Positions 53,521-62,711 of a stretch of DNA of 64,000 bases are shown piece by piece; position 1 is the first letter of the stretch, and every line of letters begins with the position of its first letter. The notes under the pieces were generated by a model. The model did no database searches. It was not told where the DNA came from and saw only the letters and a list, made by a program, of their open reading frames with translations. Made by a program: the position numbers and the translations under genes. Origin of the DNA: Photobacterium sp. CCB-ST2H9 (lineage in GTDB: Bacteria > Pseudomonadota > Gammaproteobacteria > Enterobacterales > Vibrionaceae); assembly GCF_023151555.2 (NCBI RefSeq), contig NZ_CP100426.1, positions 1,240,001 through 1,304,000 on the forward strand. The letters are read 5' to 3'.

Positions 53521-56500
53521 TGTTCCTGACTGATCTGGCTGTCCGGCGTCCTGTTTTTGGTTCGGTGATCAGTTTACTGCTGATCACCTTTGGTCTGGTT
53601 GCGTACGACCGGTTGCCGCTGCGTGAATATCCGGATATTGATCCGCCGATAGTGACGATCTCGACCAATTACCGGGGCGCTTCGGCAGCGATTGTCGAAA
53701 GCCGGATCACCCGGATTGTGGAAGATCGGGTTTCCGGCATTGAAGGGATCCGCAACATCAGTTCCACCAGCAGTGACGGCCGTTCTGATGTCACACTGGA
53801 ATTCAGTATTGGCCGGGACATTGATGCTGCGGCCAATGATGTCCGCGACCGGATTTCCGGGATTCTCAATAACCTGCCTGATGAAGCCGACCCGCCGGAA
53901 GTCCAGAAAGCGGAAGGCAATTCGGAAGTGATCATGTGGCTCAATCTGGTTTCCGACCGGATGGATACACTTGAGCTGACCGATTACGCGAACCGGTATC
54001 TGGTCGATCGCTTTTCGGTGCTGGATGGCGTAGCGGCTGTCCGGATCGGTGGCGGGAAAGAGTATGCCATGCGGATCTGGATCGACCGGCAGAAACTGGC
54101 ATCACGTCAGCTCACCGTGACGGATGTTGAGAATGCGCTCCGAGCCGATAACGTTGAGCTCCCGGCCGGTTCGATTGAATCGGCGCAGCGACAGTTTTCG
54201 ATTCGGACGCAGCGCAGTTTTCTGGCGCCGGACGATTTTTCCCGGCTGGTTATTGGCGTCGGGGATGACGGCTATCTGATCCGGCTGGGGGATGTTGCCC
54301 GGGTTGAACTGGCTGCAGAGGAAGAGAAAATCATGTTCCGCGGTAACACGCAGGACATGATTGGACTGGGGATTAACCGGCAGTCGACGGCCAATACCCT
54401 GGCTGTGGCGCGATCGGTGAATGCGCTGGTGGCTCAGCTGAATCCGACCTTACCGGAAGGGATGGAAATCAAGGAGTCTTATGATTCCTCGGTGTTTATC
54501 CAGGCCTCAATTGATGAAGTCTACAAAACCCTTTTTATTGCGCTGCTGCTGGTGATCATCACGATTTATCTGTTTCTGGGCAGCGTCCGGGCGATGCTGA
54601 TTCCGGCGCTGACCGTGCCGGTGTCGCTGATCGGGACCTTTATTATCCTCTATGCGCTGGGCTACACCATCAACCTGCTGACGCTGCTGGCACTGATTCT
54701 GGCAATCGGGATTGTGGTCGATGATGCCATCGTCATGCTGGAGAACATTCACCGCCGGATCGAGCTGGGAGAATCACCGCTGAAGGCCGCCTTTCTCGGG
54801 GCCCGGCAGGTCGGGTTTGCTATCGTTGCGACGACGGTTGTACTGATTTCCGTCTTTCTGCCGATCGGTTTTCTCGAAGGCGATCTGGGCAAATTGTTCC
54901 GGGAGTTCTCAGTAGCCATGAGTACCGCGGTTTTGCTGTCTTCGCTGGTTGCACTGACCCTGACGCCCATGATGGGGTCGAAAATCATGCAGCCGGTTGA
55001 CCGGGAACCCTGGCTGGTCCGAAAGGTCAGTGCCGTGCTGGCGGCCGTGACCGTATTTTACCGCACCACCCTGATTCAGGGTCTGAAACGGCCTGCGCTG
55101 ACTCTCATCATGCTGGGACTGATGCTGGCCGGCAGCGTGTGGCTGGCAACCCGGATTCCGAGTGAATTTGCGCCGCGAGAGGATCGGGGAGCGATGTTTA
55201 TTCTGATCAACGGACCGCAGGGTGCCAGCTATGAATACATGCAGCCCTACATGAATGAAATTGAGCACCGGCTGATGCCTCTGGTGGACAGCGGTGAAAT
55301 TATGCGGCTGCTGGTCAGGGCCCCCCGGGGCTGGGGACTTTTGGAAGATTTTTCCAACGGATTCGCGATTGTGGTGCTGGAAGACTGGGCGGAACGTCGC
55401 AATGCATTTGTAATTATTCGGGATATTCAGCAGCGGCTTCATGATCTGGCTGGCGTTACTGCTTTTGCGGTGATGCGACAGCCGTTCGGCCGCGGGGTCA
55501 ATAAGCCGGTCCAATTTGTGATTGGCGGCGGTACGTATGCGCAGCTGGCCGAATGGCGGGACATCATCATGGAAAAAGCGGCGCAGAATCCGGGCCTGGA
55601 AGGACTGGATCATGATTACAAGGAAACCAAGCCGTTGCTGGGAGTAAACATCAATATCGAGCGGGCCGGGGATCTGGGGGTTTCAGTGACAGAAATCGGC
55701 CAGACGCTGGAATCTATGCTCGGCTCCCGTGTGGTGACCCGGTACGAATGGCGGGGTGAGGAATATGATGTCCTGATTGAAGGTCAGCCTGAGCGGCAGA
55801 ATACGCCACAGGATCTGAGCAACCTTTATGTACGCTCCCGTCACCATGGCGAATTGATCCCGCTGTCCAATCTGGTCACGGTGACTGAATATGCCGATGC
55901 CCCGACCCTGAACCGGTTTAACCGGATCCGGGCGGTCACGATTGAGGCGAATCTTGCCGACAATTACACACTGGGCGAAGCGTTGACCTATCTGAACGGG
56001 CTGGTGAAACAGTATCTGCCCGTGGATGCCGTTGTGAACTACAAAGGTCCGTCGCAGGATTTTCAGACTGCCAGCCATTCGATTCTGTTTGTGTTTGCGC
56101 TGGCGCTGGCTGTGGTCTTTCTGGTGCTGGCCGCGCAGTTTGAAAGTTATATCCATCCCTTCGTGATTATGCTGACGGTGCCGCTGGCGACTTTTGGGGC
56201 CTTGCTGGGGCTGTATTTTACCGGGCAGACCCTCAATATTTACTCCGAAATCGGCATCATCATGCTGGTCGGGCTGGCGGCAAAAAACGGGATTTTGATT
56301 GTGGAATTTGCCAATCAGCTGCGCGATCAGGGCATCGCTTATGAAGCGGCTGTGATAGACGCCGCCTGTATCCGTTTTCGCCCGATTCTGATGACGGCGA
56401 TCACGACAGCGGCCGGTTCGGTGCCGCTGATTCTCGCAACTGGTGCTGGTGCAGAAACCCGGCTGGTGATCGGGATTGTGGTCTTGTGCGGGATTCTGGT

Positions 56501-56648
56501 GGCCACCTGTTTTACCCTGCTGGTCATCCCTGTGGTGTACCACCTGTTGGCGCGTCACACCAATAGTCCGGAATTTGTGACCCGCCAGCTGGAGAAAGAA
56601 CTGGCCGAGGACAATACGGTACTGCTCAGGAAAAAGCGACGGGGGTGA
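53520..56648 (+). CDS. RND-family efflux pump (inner-membrane permease)
   Basis: A 1,042-residue RND pump with twelve membrane helices and two large periplasmic loops, full length for the family. Landmarks: FLTDLAVRRPVFGSVISLLLITFGL at the N terminus, REYPDIDPPIVTISTNYRGASA, the proton-relay Asp pair in IVVDDAIVMLENIHRR, and AAKNGILIVEFANQ in the second half. Substrates cannot be read from sequence; the sequence is of the multidrug (HAE1-type) group. Co-translated with the adaptor. Confidence 0.95.
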   Translation: MFLTDLAVRRPVFGSVISLLLITFGLVAYDRLPLREYPDIDPPIVTISTNYRGASAAIVESRITRIVEDRVSGIEGIRNISSTSSDGRSDVTLEFSIGRDIDAAANDVRDRISGILNNLPDEADPPEVQKAEGNSEVIMWLNLVSDRMDTLELTDYANRYLVDRFSVLDGVAAVRIGGGKEYAMRIWIDRQKLASRQLTVTDVENALRADNVELPAGSIESAQRQFSIRTQRSFLAPDDFSRLVIGVGDDGYLIRLGDVARVELAAEEEKIMFRGNTQDMIGLGINRQSTANTLAVARSVNALVAQLNPTLPEGMEIKESYDSSVFIQASIDEVYKTLFIALLLVIITIYLFLGSVRAMLIPALTVPVSLIGTFIILYALGYTINLLTLLALILAIGIVVDDAIVMLENIHRRIELGESPLKAAFLGARQVGFAIVATTVVLISVFLPIGFLEGDLGKLFREFSVAMSTAVLLSSLVALTLTPMMGSKIMQPVDREPWLVRKVSAVLAAVTVFYRTTLIQGLKRPALTLIMLGLMLAGSVWLATRIPSEFAPREDRGAMFILINGPQGASYEYMQPYMNEIEHRLMPLVDSGEIMRLLVRAPRGWGLLEDFSNGFAIVVLEDWAERRNAFVIIRDIQQRLHDLAGVTAFAVMRQPFGRGVNKPVQFVIGGGTYAQLAEWRDIIMEKAAQNPGLEGLDHDYKETKPLLGVNINIERAGDLGVSVTEIGQTLESMLGSRVVTRYEWRGEEYDVLIEGQPERQNTPQDLSNLYVRSRHHGELIPLSNLVTVTEYADAPTLNRFNRIRAVTIEANLADNYTLGEALTYLNGLVKQYLPVDAVVNYKGPSQDFQTASHSILFVFALALAVVFLVLAAQFESYIHPFVIMLTVPLATFGALLGLYFTGQTLNIYSEIGIIMLVGLAAKNGILIVEFANQLRDQGIAYEAAVIDAACIRFRPILMTAITTAAGSVPLILATGAGAETRLVIGIVVLCGILVATCFTLLVIPVVYHLLARHTNSPEFVTRQLEKELAEDNTVLLRKKRRG

Positions 56649-56656
56649 GTGGTGTG

Positions 56657-56686
56657 AACCTGCAACAGTAGGAACTGTTGCAGGTT
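56657..56686. terminator. Perfect 12-bp hairpin after the efflux operon
   Basis: AACCTGCAACAG, TAGGAA loop, CTGTTGCAGGTT, between convergent stops at 56648 and 56696. The T tract after it is poor (GACGTCTTCTTATT), so it may stop transcription only weakly. Confidence 0.6.
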
Positions 56687-56695
56687 GACGTCTTC

Positions 56696-57751
56696 TTATT
56701 GAGCCGGCTGGGAACCTGATTCGTTGCCATCCTGCCCGGTCCAGGACCACCCCGGATAAAGGATGCCATTCACGGTGGCATTGTTGCCTGAAATAATTGA
56801 GTGAGGTTGATTCACTGCTTTCCAGTTCTCTGCCGTGGTGTGTTCTAATTCAAATACCACATTCCCCCAGAGATCATACGGGCCTGTGATTGAGGAATTT
56901 TTGAATGCTGCAAAATACGTCTGTCCCCCCATCATTAAATGTCCGACTGAACTTTGTTGATTGATATCCACGGCTGCCTTACTCCAGATCATCAGGGTTT
57001 GGATGTGTGTGCCCTGATCCGCCAGAAAATAGCCGTTGCCCGAGACTTGTACCGCTGTAAATTGGTTTGGCGTGCTGGACTGGGCGGAAGAAGTGTCCGT
57101 CACATTCAAAGTTAAATCCTGATTCTCTTGCTGAAAATCAGCAAATGAATTTTTCGACACCCGGATATGACTGCCTGACATTCTGGTCAGATAGAGAGTG
57201 CTGTTTTCACTGACGGTAAACTGCTCCAAAGGTGTGTCTGTCGAGCTGATGGCATTGGTGGTGATCTGATCCAAAGCGACATTACTATTGGCTTTTACCA
57301 GTAAGGCCGGGACGTCAATCGGGACGTTGATATGGACATTTCGTAGTGTGACAACAGCCGACTGAATCACGATGGCACTGGTGTCTTGCGGCTGATCCAC
57401 CACAATCGACGCTCCGTGAACGGCATCGCCGGAGATGCTGAGATGAGTTTGAGCAATCTTCAATGGCCCACGACATTGGCCGGAGATGGTGAGATTGAGC
57501 TGATCGATCGGCCAGAATTTGTTTTCGATGATGTGTTTCAAGGCTTCGGGCCTTTTGGAGCAATCAAGGGTCAGTTTCTTGGCTTTTTTTTCCTTCAGGG
57601 CTTTTCCGGTTTGGGTCAGGTTCTGTTCAGAGCTGAAGACGGTATCCTCAAAAACAGGGTTCGCCTGAGCAGTTGATATCAGAATGATGAAGGCGGTACT
57701 CACGATTGAGCGGAGAATACGCGGATGCTTCGGTTGGTTAAAATGAGTCAT
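56696..57751 (-). CDS. Exported beta-helix-like protein, unknown function
   Basis: A 351-residue protein with a Sec signal peptide (LRSIVSTAFIILISTAQA, cleavage after AQA). The mature part reads as short beta strands with repeated turns (LNLTISGQCRGPLKIAQTHLSISGDAVHGASIVV, VVTLRNVHINVPIDVPALLVKANSNVALDQIT), the pattern of a parallel beta-helix. I start it at ATG 57751 (AAAGGA upstream). No family recognised; related to adhesins or carbohydrate-active beta-helix proteins only by fold type. Monocistronic. Confidence 0.75.
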   Translation of the reverse strand: MTHFNQPKHPRILRSIVSTAFIILISTAQANPVFEDTVFSSEQNLTQTGKALKEKKAKKLTLDCSKRPEALKHIIENKFWPIDQLNLTISGQCRGPLKIAQTHLSISGDAVHGASIVVDQPQDTSAIVIQSAVVTLRNVHINVPIDVPALLVKANSNVALDQITTNAISSTDTPLEQFTVSENSTLYLTRMSGSHIRVSKNSFADFQQENQDLTLNVTDTSSAQSSTPNQFTAVQVSGNGYFLADQGTHIQTLMIWSKAAVDINQQSSVGHLMMGGQTYFAAFKNSSITGPYDLWGNVVFELEHTTAENWKAVNQPHSIISGNNATVNGILYPGWSWTGQDGNESGSQPAQ

Positions 57752-58062
57752 CGGGATTCCTTTCAAAGATGTGGGTGGCTCGTATTCAAAAACAGAAGTA
57801 TGGATCTGTATTCATATGCTTTGTCAGCATGATTGGGAATGCTTTTTTGCTTCATTCAACAGAGCTTCTGATTATTCCGAGATAAATTTGTCGAATGAAT
57901 GCTTCTGAGGACGGGCGAGATGTAATGTCGGACACATTTATTCCGCAGGCAGTGATGCATGGTTGCGGGGATATGAATCAGATTTAATCTTTTCGCATGA
58001 AAGCCGCCATGCCATTGGGTAATAGAGCGCATGTCAGTTTTACTGTGTCTGGGAGAGTATGT

Positions 58063-58821
58063 GTGAAAATCAATCAAAATTTGTTGGTCTTGATTGGGAG
58101 TCTTTGCATCTTATATGGGATAGATAGCCTTTTGGGGGACAAGCTGGAATTATCTCGTTTTATGATGAATCAATCGCCCTTGATCAGCGCAACGCCACTT
58201 GATCAGAATGATTTTCAGATTGTGCACCAACCGGAAAGTGATGCAGAGTATTCTGCCCGGTTGGAAAAAATCGATCGTGTATTCAAAAACTATGATTTGA
58301 TTCGTGAGCGCCCCTATTTGTACATTGGGGAAGAGAAATCAGTGAAGCAAAGTTCAAAACAGGTAGGCAATCATGTGATGACGGTATCCTGGCCAACCAC
58401 CCCTTCTTTTTATTCGGCAGTTTATCTGGCCGGAGAAGACAGCGCGTTTGCCGGAGACTACATCTATGTGGATAAAAGTACTGGCCACAGCAAGGTGTAT
58501 ACGCTCCCCGCATCTGATGTGAAGCTTGTCTCTGACTTCCCGGATATGAAAGCAAGAATCAGGTCTCAGAATATCAGGGCCATGGATGATGCTGAACAGC
58601 AACTGATTGAGACATTCGCAGAGCGTCTGGTCGCCCGAAAAATATGCCCGAGTGTCCGCTCTGCGGCCAGATATGAAGGGTGGAACATTACGGCATTTTG
58701 TGGTGATGGCATGGAATACAAAATGAGCTTACAAGACATTCAGGCGGATGCACCGATCCAAACTCGAATCGTACGGGAATATGCGCAGTTCAAGCGCCCT
58801 TCAGGGGGATCTGTCCAATAA
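58063..58821 (+). CDS. Membrane-anchored protein of unknown function
   Basis: A 252-residue protein with an N-terminal helix (INQNLLVLIGSLCILYGID) that acts as anchor or uncleaved signal, followed by a soluble domain. I use GTG 58063, which has GGGAG seven bases upstream, instead of the ATG 66 bases earlier. Two Cys (in KICPSVRSAARY and FCGDGMEYKM) suggest a periplasmic disulphide. Family not recognised. It ends 37 bases before the stop of the convergent regulator gene. Confidence 0.65.
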   Translation: MKINQNLLVLIGSLCILYGIDSLLGDKLELSRFMMNQSPLISATPLDQNDFQIVHQPESDAEYSARLEKIDRVFKNYDLIRERPYLYIGEEKSVKQSSKQVGNHVMTVSWPTTPSFYSAVYLAGEDSAFAGDYIYVDKSTGHSKVYTLPASDVKLVSDFPDMKARIRSQNIRAMDDAEQQLIETFAERLVARKICPSVRSAARYEGWNITAFCGDGMEYKMSLQDIQADAPIQTRIVREYAQFKRPSGGSVQ

Positions 58822-58855
58822 AACGAATCTGGTATCTTTCGGTAAAAGGGGCTGC

Positions 58856-58870
58856 TTTTACACTGTAAAT
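58856..58870. repeat. parS2 centromere site 7
   Basis: TTTTACACTGTAAAT, match to the consensus. It overlaps the last codons and stop of the regulator gene next to it, which read TTTACAGTGTAA (Phe-Thr-Val-stop) on the minus strand. Confidence 0.9.
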
Positions 58871-59634
58871 CCGTTTGCCGCCGTCCACAGATGAACCTCA
58901 TACTGTTTGCAGAGCGCTTCAATGGCCGCATCGGGCTGATCAATGAACATGGCGTCCATTTCATGAAGCTGGCCGCTGATCACCGGCGCATAGCGACCCA
59001 GTTTGCTGGTATCGGCAACCAGCCAGCATTGCTCGCTCTGGCTGATGATGGCGCGGGAGAGCGCGGCTTCCTCCGGACTGAAGTCCAGCAGTTCCCCTTG
59101 TTGTCCTAGCCCGCCAACGCCAAAGATTCCGTACTGAATCTGAAAGCTGCGGTAAAAGTCAGTGGTCACTTCACCAACCGTATCTTTGTCTTTCGCTCTG
59201 AGCATGCCTCCGGCCAGGTGAATGGTGGCGTTAGGGTTGAGGCTGAGTGTCAGGGCTGCCTGAATATTGTTGGTGACCAGCGTGAGGCCCGGATGGTCGA
59301 GCAGGGCCTGCGCGACATATTTGGGGGTGGTACCAATGCCGAGAAACAGGCTGCATCCTTCGGGTAAGCAGCTGGCCACCAGCCGTGCAATGGCTTGTTT
59401 GGCACCGGAATGCAAGGTGTCACGATTGGCAAATGACAGATTATCCTGGCTGCCGGGCAGCAGAATGCCACCGTGGACCCGACGAACCAGCCCTAACGCA
59501 TCAAGTTCATTGAAATCTTTACGCAGGGTCTGAACTGAGACCTGAAATTGATCCACCAGGGTGTTGCTGGAAAGCACCCCCGGATGCTGTTGCAGATGGT
59601 CGAGAATTGCCTGCTGGCGGGAAGATAGTTTCAC
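58858..59634 (-). CDS. DeoR-family regulator, probable regulator of the ugp operon
   Basis: A 258-residue DeoR/GlpR-type regulator: N-terminal helix-turn-helix (KLSSRQQAILDHLQQHPGVLSSNTLVDQFQVSVQTLRKDFNELDALGLVRRVHGG) and a C-terminal sugar-phosphate-sensing domain (GCSLFLGIGTTPKYVAQAL, TLVTNNIQAALTL). Start at GTG 59634 with TGGAG upstream. It is the last gene of the ugp cluster and would sense a phosphorylated metabolite such as glycerol 3-phosphate; the link is by position and by family (GlpR is the best-known member). A parS2 site lies in its 3' end. Confidence 0.88.
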   Translation of the reverse strand: MKLSSRQQAILDHLQQHPGVLSSNTLVDQFQVSVQTLRKDFNELDALGLVRRVHGGILLPGSQDNLSFANRDTLHSGAKQAIARLVASCLPEGCSLFLGIGTTPKYVAQALLDHPGLTLVTNNIQAALTLSLNPNATIHLAGGMLRAKDKDTVGEVTTDFYRSFQIQYGIFGVGGLGQQGELLDFSPEEAALSRAIISQSEQCWLVADTSKLGRYAPVISGQLHEMDAMFIDQPDAAIEALCKQYEVHLWTAANGFTV

Positions 59635-59676
59635 TTGAACTCCAGGGCCAGCCTGATGGCTGGCCAACACGCTGAC

Positions 59677-60759
59677 TTAACTGGCGATTGCTTGTGGTGT
59701 TGCAGGTAACAGGCGTTGCCCCTGACTGTCGAACAGATGCAGTTTGTCCGGATCGACATAAATTGCCAGCGACTGATGTAAGGCCAGCGGCTGTTCCGGT
59801 GTCACTGCCGTGAACATCTGGCCAAGTAACTGACCGTGGACCAGCTGATTCGGACCCAGCGGTTCGACAACCTGAACGTCCAGCTCTAACCGAAGCGGGT
59901 GTGTATCGGTTGCCAGACTGAGCTGCTCCGGACGGATCCCGACTTTGATGCTTTGGTCCGGCAGGTGGGCATACGCCGGCAGGCTGTAAATCTGACCGCT
60001 GGTCAGAACCAGCTGACCGCCAGAAAGGGTTGCCGGTAACAGGTTGATGGCCGGGCTGCCGATAAAACCGGCGACAAATTCGCTTTGTGGCTGGTGGTAG
60101 ATTTCGGAAGGGGTACCCACCTGTTCGATGTTGCCTTGATTTAAGACCACAATGCGATCCGCCAGGGTCATGGCTTCGACTTGATCATGGGTGACATATA
60201 CACTGGTGACCCCGAGTTCGCGCTGCAGTTTCTTGATTTCCAGCCGCATATGGGCGCGCAGGGCGGCATCCAGATTCGACAGCGGTTCGTCGAACAGAAA
60301 CAGCTTGGGGTCACGAACTATCGCACGTCCCATCGCCACCCGCTGGCGCTGGCCGCCGGACAGTTTGGCGGGTTTCCGGTCGAGGTAATCTTCAATTTTC
60401 AGCGTGTTTGCCACGCGGCGGATTTTGCTGTCAATCAGGCTTTTCTCGACCCCCCGGTTTTTCAGGCCGTAGGCCAGATTGTCGTAAACCGTCATGTGCG
60501 GATAGAGCGCATAGTTCTGGAATACCATCGCGATATCCCGTGCGGCCGGTTTGATCGGATCGACCCGGCGACCGTCGAGTTCAATACTGCCGCTGGTGAT
60601 GGCTTCCAGCCCGGCAATGGAACGCAGAATGGAGGATTTTCCGCAGCCGGACGGCCCGACCAGCACGATAAACTCACCGGCCTTCACATCCAGGTTGATC
60701 CCTTTGACTGCCTGATGGCCGTTCTCGTAAGTTTTGATTAATTGATTCAGTTTCAGCAT
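59677..60759 (-). CDS. ugpC: ABC transporter ATPase UgpC (glycerol-3-phosphate type)
   Basis: A 360-residue ATPase of the MalK/UgpC group: Walker [20 protein letters not shown] loop, signature [15 protein letters not shown], Walker [15 protein letters not shown] loop [13 protein letters not shown], then an OB-type regulatory domain. ATG 60759 is chosen because [11 protein letters not shown] is the family start. It energises the UgpA/UgpE permease. Confidence 0.93.
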   Translation of the reverse strand: MLKLNQLIKTYENGHQAVKGINLDVKAGEFIVLVGPSGCGKSSILRSIAGLEAITSGSIELDGRRVDPIKPAARDIAMVFQNYALYPHMTVYDNLAYGLKNRGVEKSLIDSKIRRVANTLKIEDYLDRKPAKLSGGQRQRVAMGRAIVRDPKLFLFDEPLSNLDAALRAHMRLEIKKLQRELGVTSVYVTHDQVEAMTLADRIVVLNQGNIEQVGTPSEIYHQPQSEFVAGFIGSPAINLLPATLSGGQLVLTSGQIYSLPAYAHLPDQSIKVGIRPEQLSLATDTHPLRLELDVQVVEPLGPNQLVHGQLLGQMFTAVTPEQPLALHQSLAIYVDPDKLHLFDSQGQRLLPATPQAIAS

Positions 60760-60846
60760 GCTTTTCTCGTGCTCATATCTTGTGAACATGTCTTGTGATC
60801 ATGTTTTTCGTGATTTGGCAGGGCAGGAGACACTGTCTCCCGCCGG

Positions 60847-61761
60847 TTATTTCTCGGATTCCACCAGCCCTTTGACGAACCAGCGCTGGAAAATGACAAC
60901 CACCAGTACCGGGGGCAGCATGGCAAGGATGGCCATGGCGAAGGCGTAGTCGTAACGCGGCTGGCGGGACTCGGTAATGTTGCTCAGGATCTGTTTGATC
61001 CCCATGACGATGGTGTTGTAGGCCTCATCCGTGGTGATCATGATCGGCCACAGATACTGGTTCCAGCCCACCACAAACATGATGATGAAAATGGCTGCCA
61101 TCATGGTTTTAGACAGGGGCAGCAGAATGTCTACCAGAAAACGCCAGGGACCGGCATTGTCGAGCTGGGCGGCTTCCAGCAGTTCATCCGGGATTGTTTT
61201 GAAAAACTGACGGAAGAAAAATGTTGCGGTTGCAGAAGCAATCAGCGGCAGAATCAGTCCGGTATAGGAGTTCAGTATGCCAAGGTTCGCCACCACTTCA
61301 TAAGACGGAATAATCCGGACTTCCAGCGGCAGTAACAGGGTGATGAAGATCAGCCCGAACCAGAGGCTGGCATAAGGCAGCCGGAAAAAAACCAGTGCGT
61401 AGGCTGCCAGCATGGAGATGATAATTTTACCGATGGCAAACCCCAGTCCCATGATCATGGAGTTCATAATCATGGTGCTGGCATTGACGTCCTGGCTGAA
61501 TCCGATACTGCTTTGCCAGGCTTCCTGATAGACAGAGAGAAAGCGGTCTCCCGGCAGCCATTGCAGACCATCACTGATGATGGTGTTCGGATCGTGGGTT
61601 GAACTGGCGAAGATTAGCCAGACCGGCACCAGCATGAACGCCATGCCGGCCAGCAGGATCAGGTGATCCAGCCATTGACTGCGGTGCAGGGAAACCGAAC
61701 GATTCTCGTGTTGTTTCTTTGTCGGAATTGCCGGAATCCGGCTTGTCTGAGTCGTGTGCAT
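60847..61761 (-). CDS. ugpE: ABC transporter permease UgpE
   Basis: A 304-residue inner-membrane permease with six helices and the EAA loop (DELLEAAQLDNAGPWRFLVDILLPLSKTMMAAI). It overlaps the stop of ugpA, so it is translationally coupled. It forms the channel for glycerol 3-phosphate or a related diester with UgpA. Confidence 0.92.
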   Translation of the reverse strand: MHTTQTSRIPAIPTKKQHENRSVSLHRSQWLDHLILLAGMAFMLVPVWLIFASSTHDPNTIISDGLQWLPGDRFLSVYQEAWQSSIGFSQDVNASTMIMNSMIMGLGFAIGKIIISMLAAYALVFFRLPYASLWFGLIFITLLLPLEVRIIPSYEVVANLGILNSYTGLILPLIASATATFFFRQFFKTIPDELLEAAQLDNAGPWRFLVDILLPLSKTMMAAIFIIMFVVGWNQYLWPIMITTDEAYNTIVMGIKQILSNITESRQPRYDYAFAMAILAMLPPVLVVVIFQRWFVKGLVESEK

Positions 61762-62642
61762 CAGTAATGTACCTTTCGTTCTATGACACGGAACTGGAAG
61801 TAAGTCAGTGCTAACACCAGCAGCAACAGGACGACGGACTGGGCTGAGCTGCCGCCTAAGTCGGCGCCGATGAAACCATCCTGAAAGACTTTGTAGACCA
61901 TGGTGGTGGTACTGCCACCTGGGCCGCCTGAGGTCATGGTGTCGATGATGCCGAAGGTGTCGAAGAAGGCATAAGTCAGATTGATCACCAGCAGGAAGAA
62001 ACCGGTGGGTGCCAGCAATGGGAACGTAATGGTCCAGAACCGGCGCCGGTCGGACGGGCAGTCCAGCTCCGCAGCCTCGCGGACGGAATGCGAGATTGAC
62101 TGCAGGCCCGCCAGAAAGTAGACGAAATTCACGGATACCTGCTTCCAGACCGAAACAATGATCAAGGCGAAGGTGGCATCAAATGCACTGGTCTGGTAAC
62201 TGAAATCCCAGCCAAAAATTGCGAACATGTCGGTAAAGGTGCCGAAGTGCGGGTTAAACAGAAAACTACCCATGATACCGGCGACTGCGGGAGCGACTGC
62301 GTAAACCCAGGTCAGTGTCACTTTGTAACCGCTCTGCCCGCGTCGGATGTTGTTGGCTTTCACGGCCAGCAAGAGTGCCAGGGCCAGTGACAGCAGGGCA
62401 ACGGTGAATGAAAACAGCAGCGTAAATCCGATGGATTTCAGGTATTCCGATGAGCTGAACAGCATCTGGTAGTTTTCGAACCCGATGAAGGTACTGGACA
62501 GTCCCCAGGGATCTTCCAGCATGAACGACAGATATACCGCCTGCGCAGCCGGATAGAAAAAGAAGATGGTAATGATCATGATCTGGGGAGCCAGCATCAG
62601 ATACGGCACACCCGAGTGATGGAATTGTTGTCGGCGTTCCAC
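61761..62642 (-). CDS. ugpA: ABC transporter permease UgpA
   Basis: A 293-residue permease, six helices, EAA loop SVREAAELDCPSDRRRFWTITFPLLAPTGFFLLVINLT. It starts with GTG at 62642, 69 bases after ugpB. Partner of UgpE. The order ugpB-A-E-C is as in E. coli, but ugpQ (diesterase) is replaced here by the DeoR-type regulator. Confidence 0.92.
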   Translation of the reverse strand: MERRQQFHHSGVPYLMLAPQIMIITIFFFYPAAQAVYLSFMLEDPWGLSSTFIGFENYQMLFSSSEYLKSIGFTLLFSFTVALLSLALALLLAVKANNIRRGQSGYKVTLTWVYAVAPAVAGIMGSFLFNPHFGTFTDMFAIFGWDFSYQTSAFDATFALIIVSVWKQVSVNFVYFLAGLQSISHSVREAAELDCPSDRRRFWTITFPLLAPTGFFLLVINLTYAFFDTFGIIDTMTSGGPGGSTTTMVYKVFQDGFIGADLGGSSAQSVVLLLLVLALTYFQFRVIERKVHY

Positions 62643-62711
62643 GGTCGTCTCGATGAAGGTGAAGAAATCAGTACACAGCGCGGTCAGTCACCGCGCTGCG
62701 GGGAGGGCACG

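Noticed and set aside
58178..58208. Two CTTGATCAG sequences in the unknown membrane-anchored gene
   Set aside because: The core lacks CAT and the TTCC end, so the match is limited to a GATC context.
60168..60185. CTTGATCATGGGTGAC in ugpC resembling an RctB box
   Set aside because: It encodes the conserved H-loop (VTHDQ) of an ABC ATPase, which explains the match; the right part of the box is missing.
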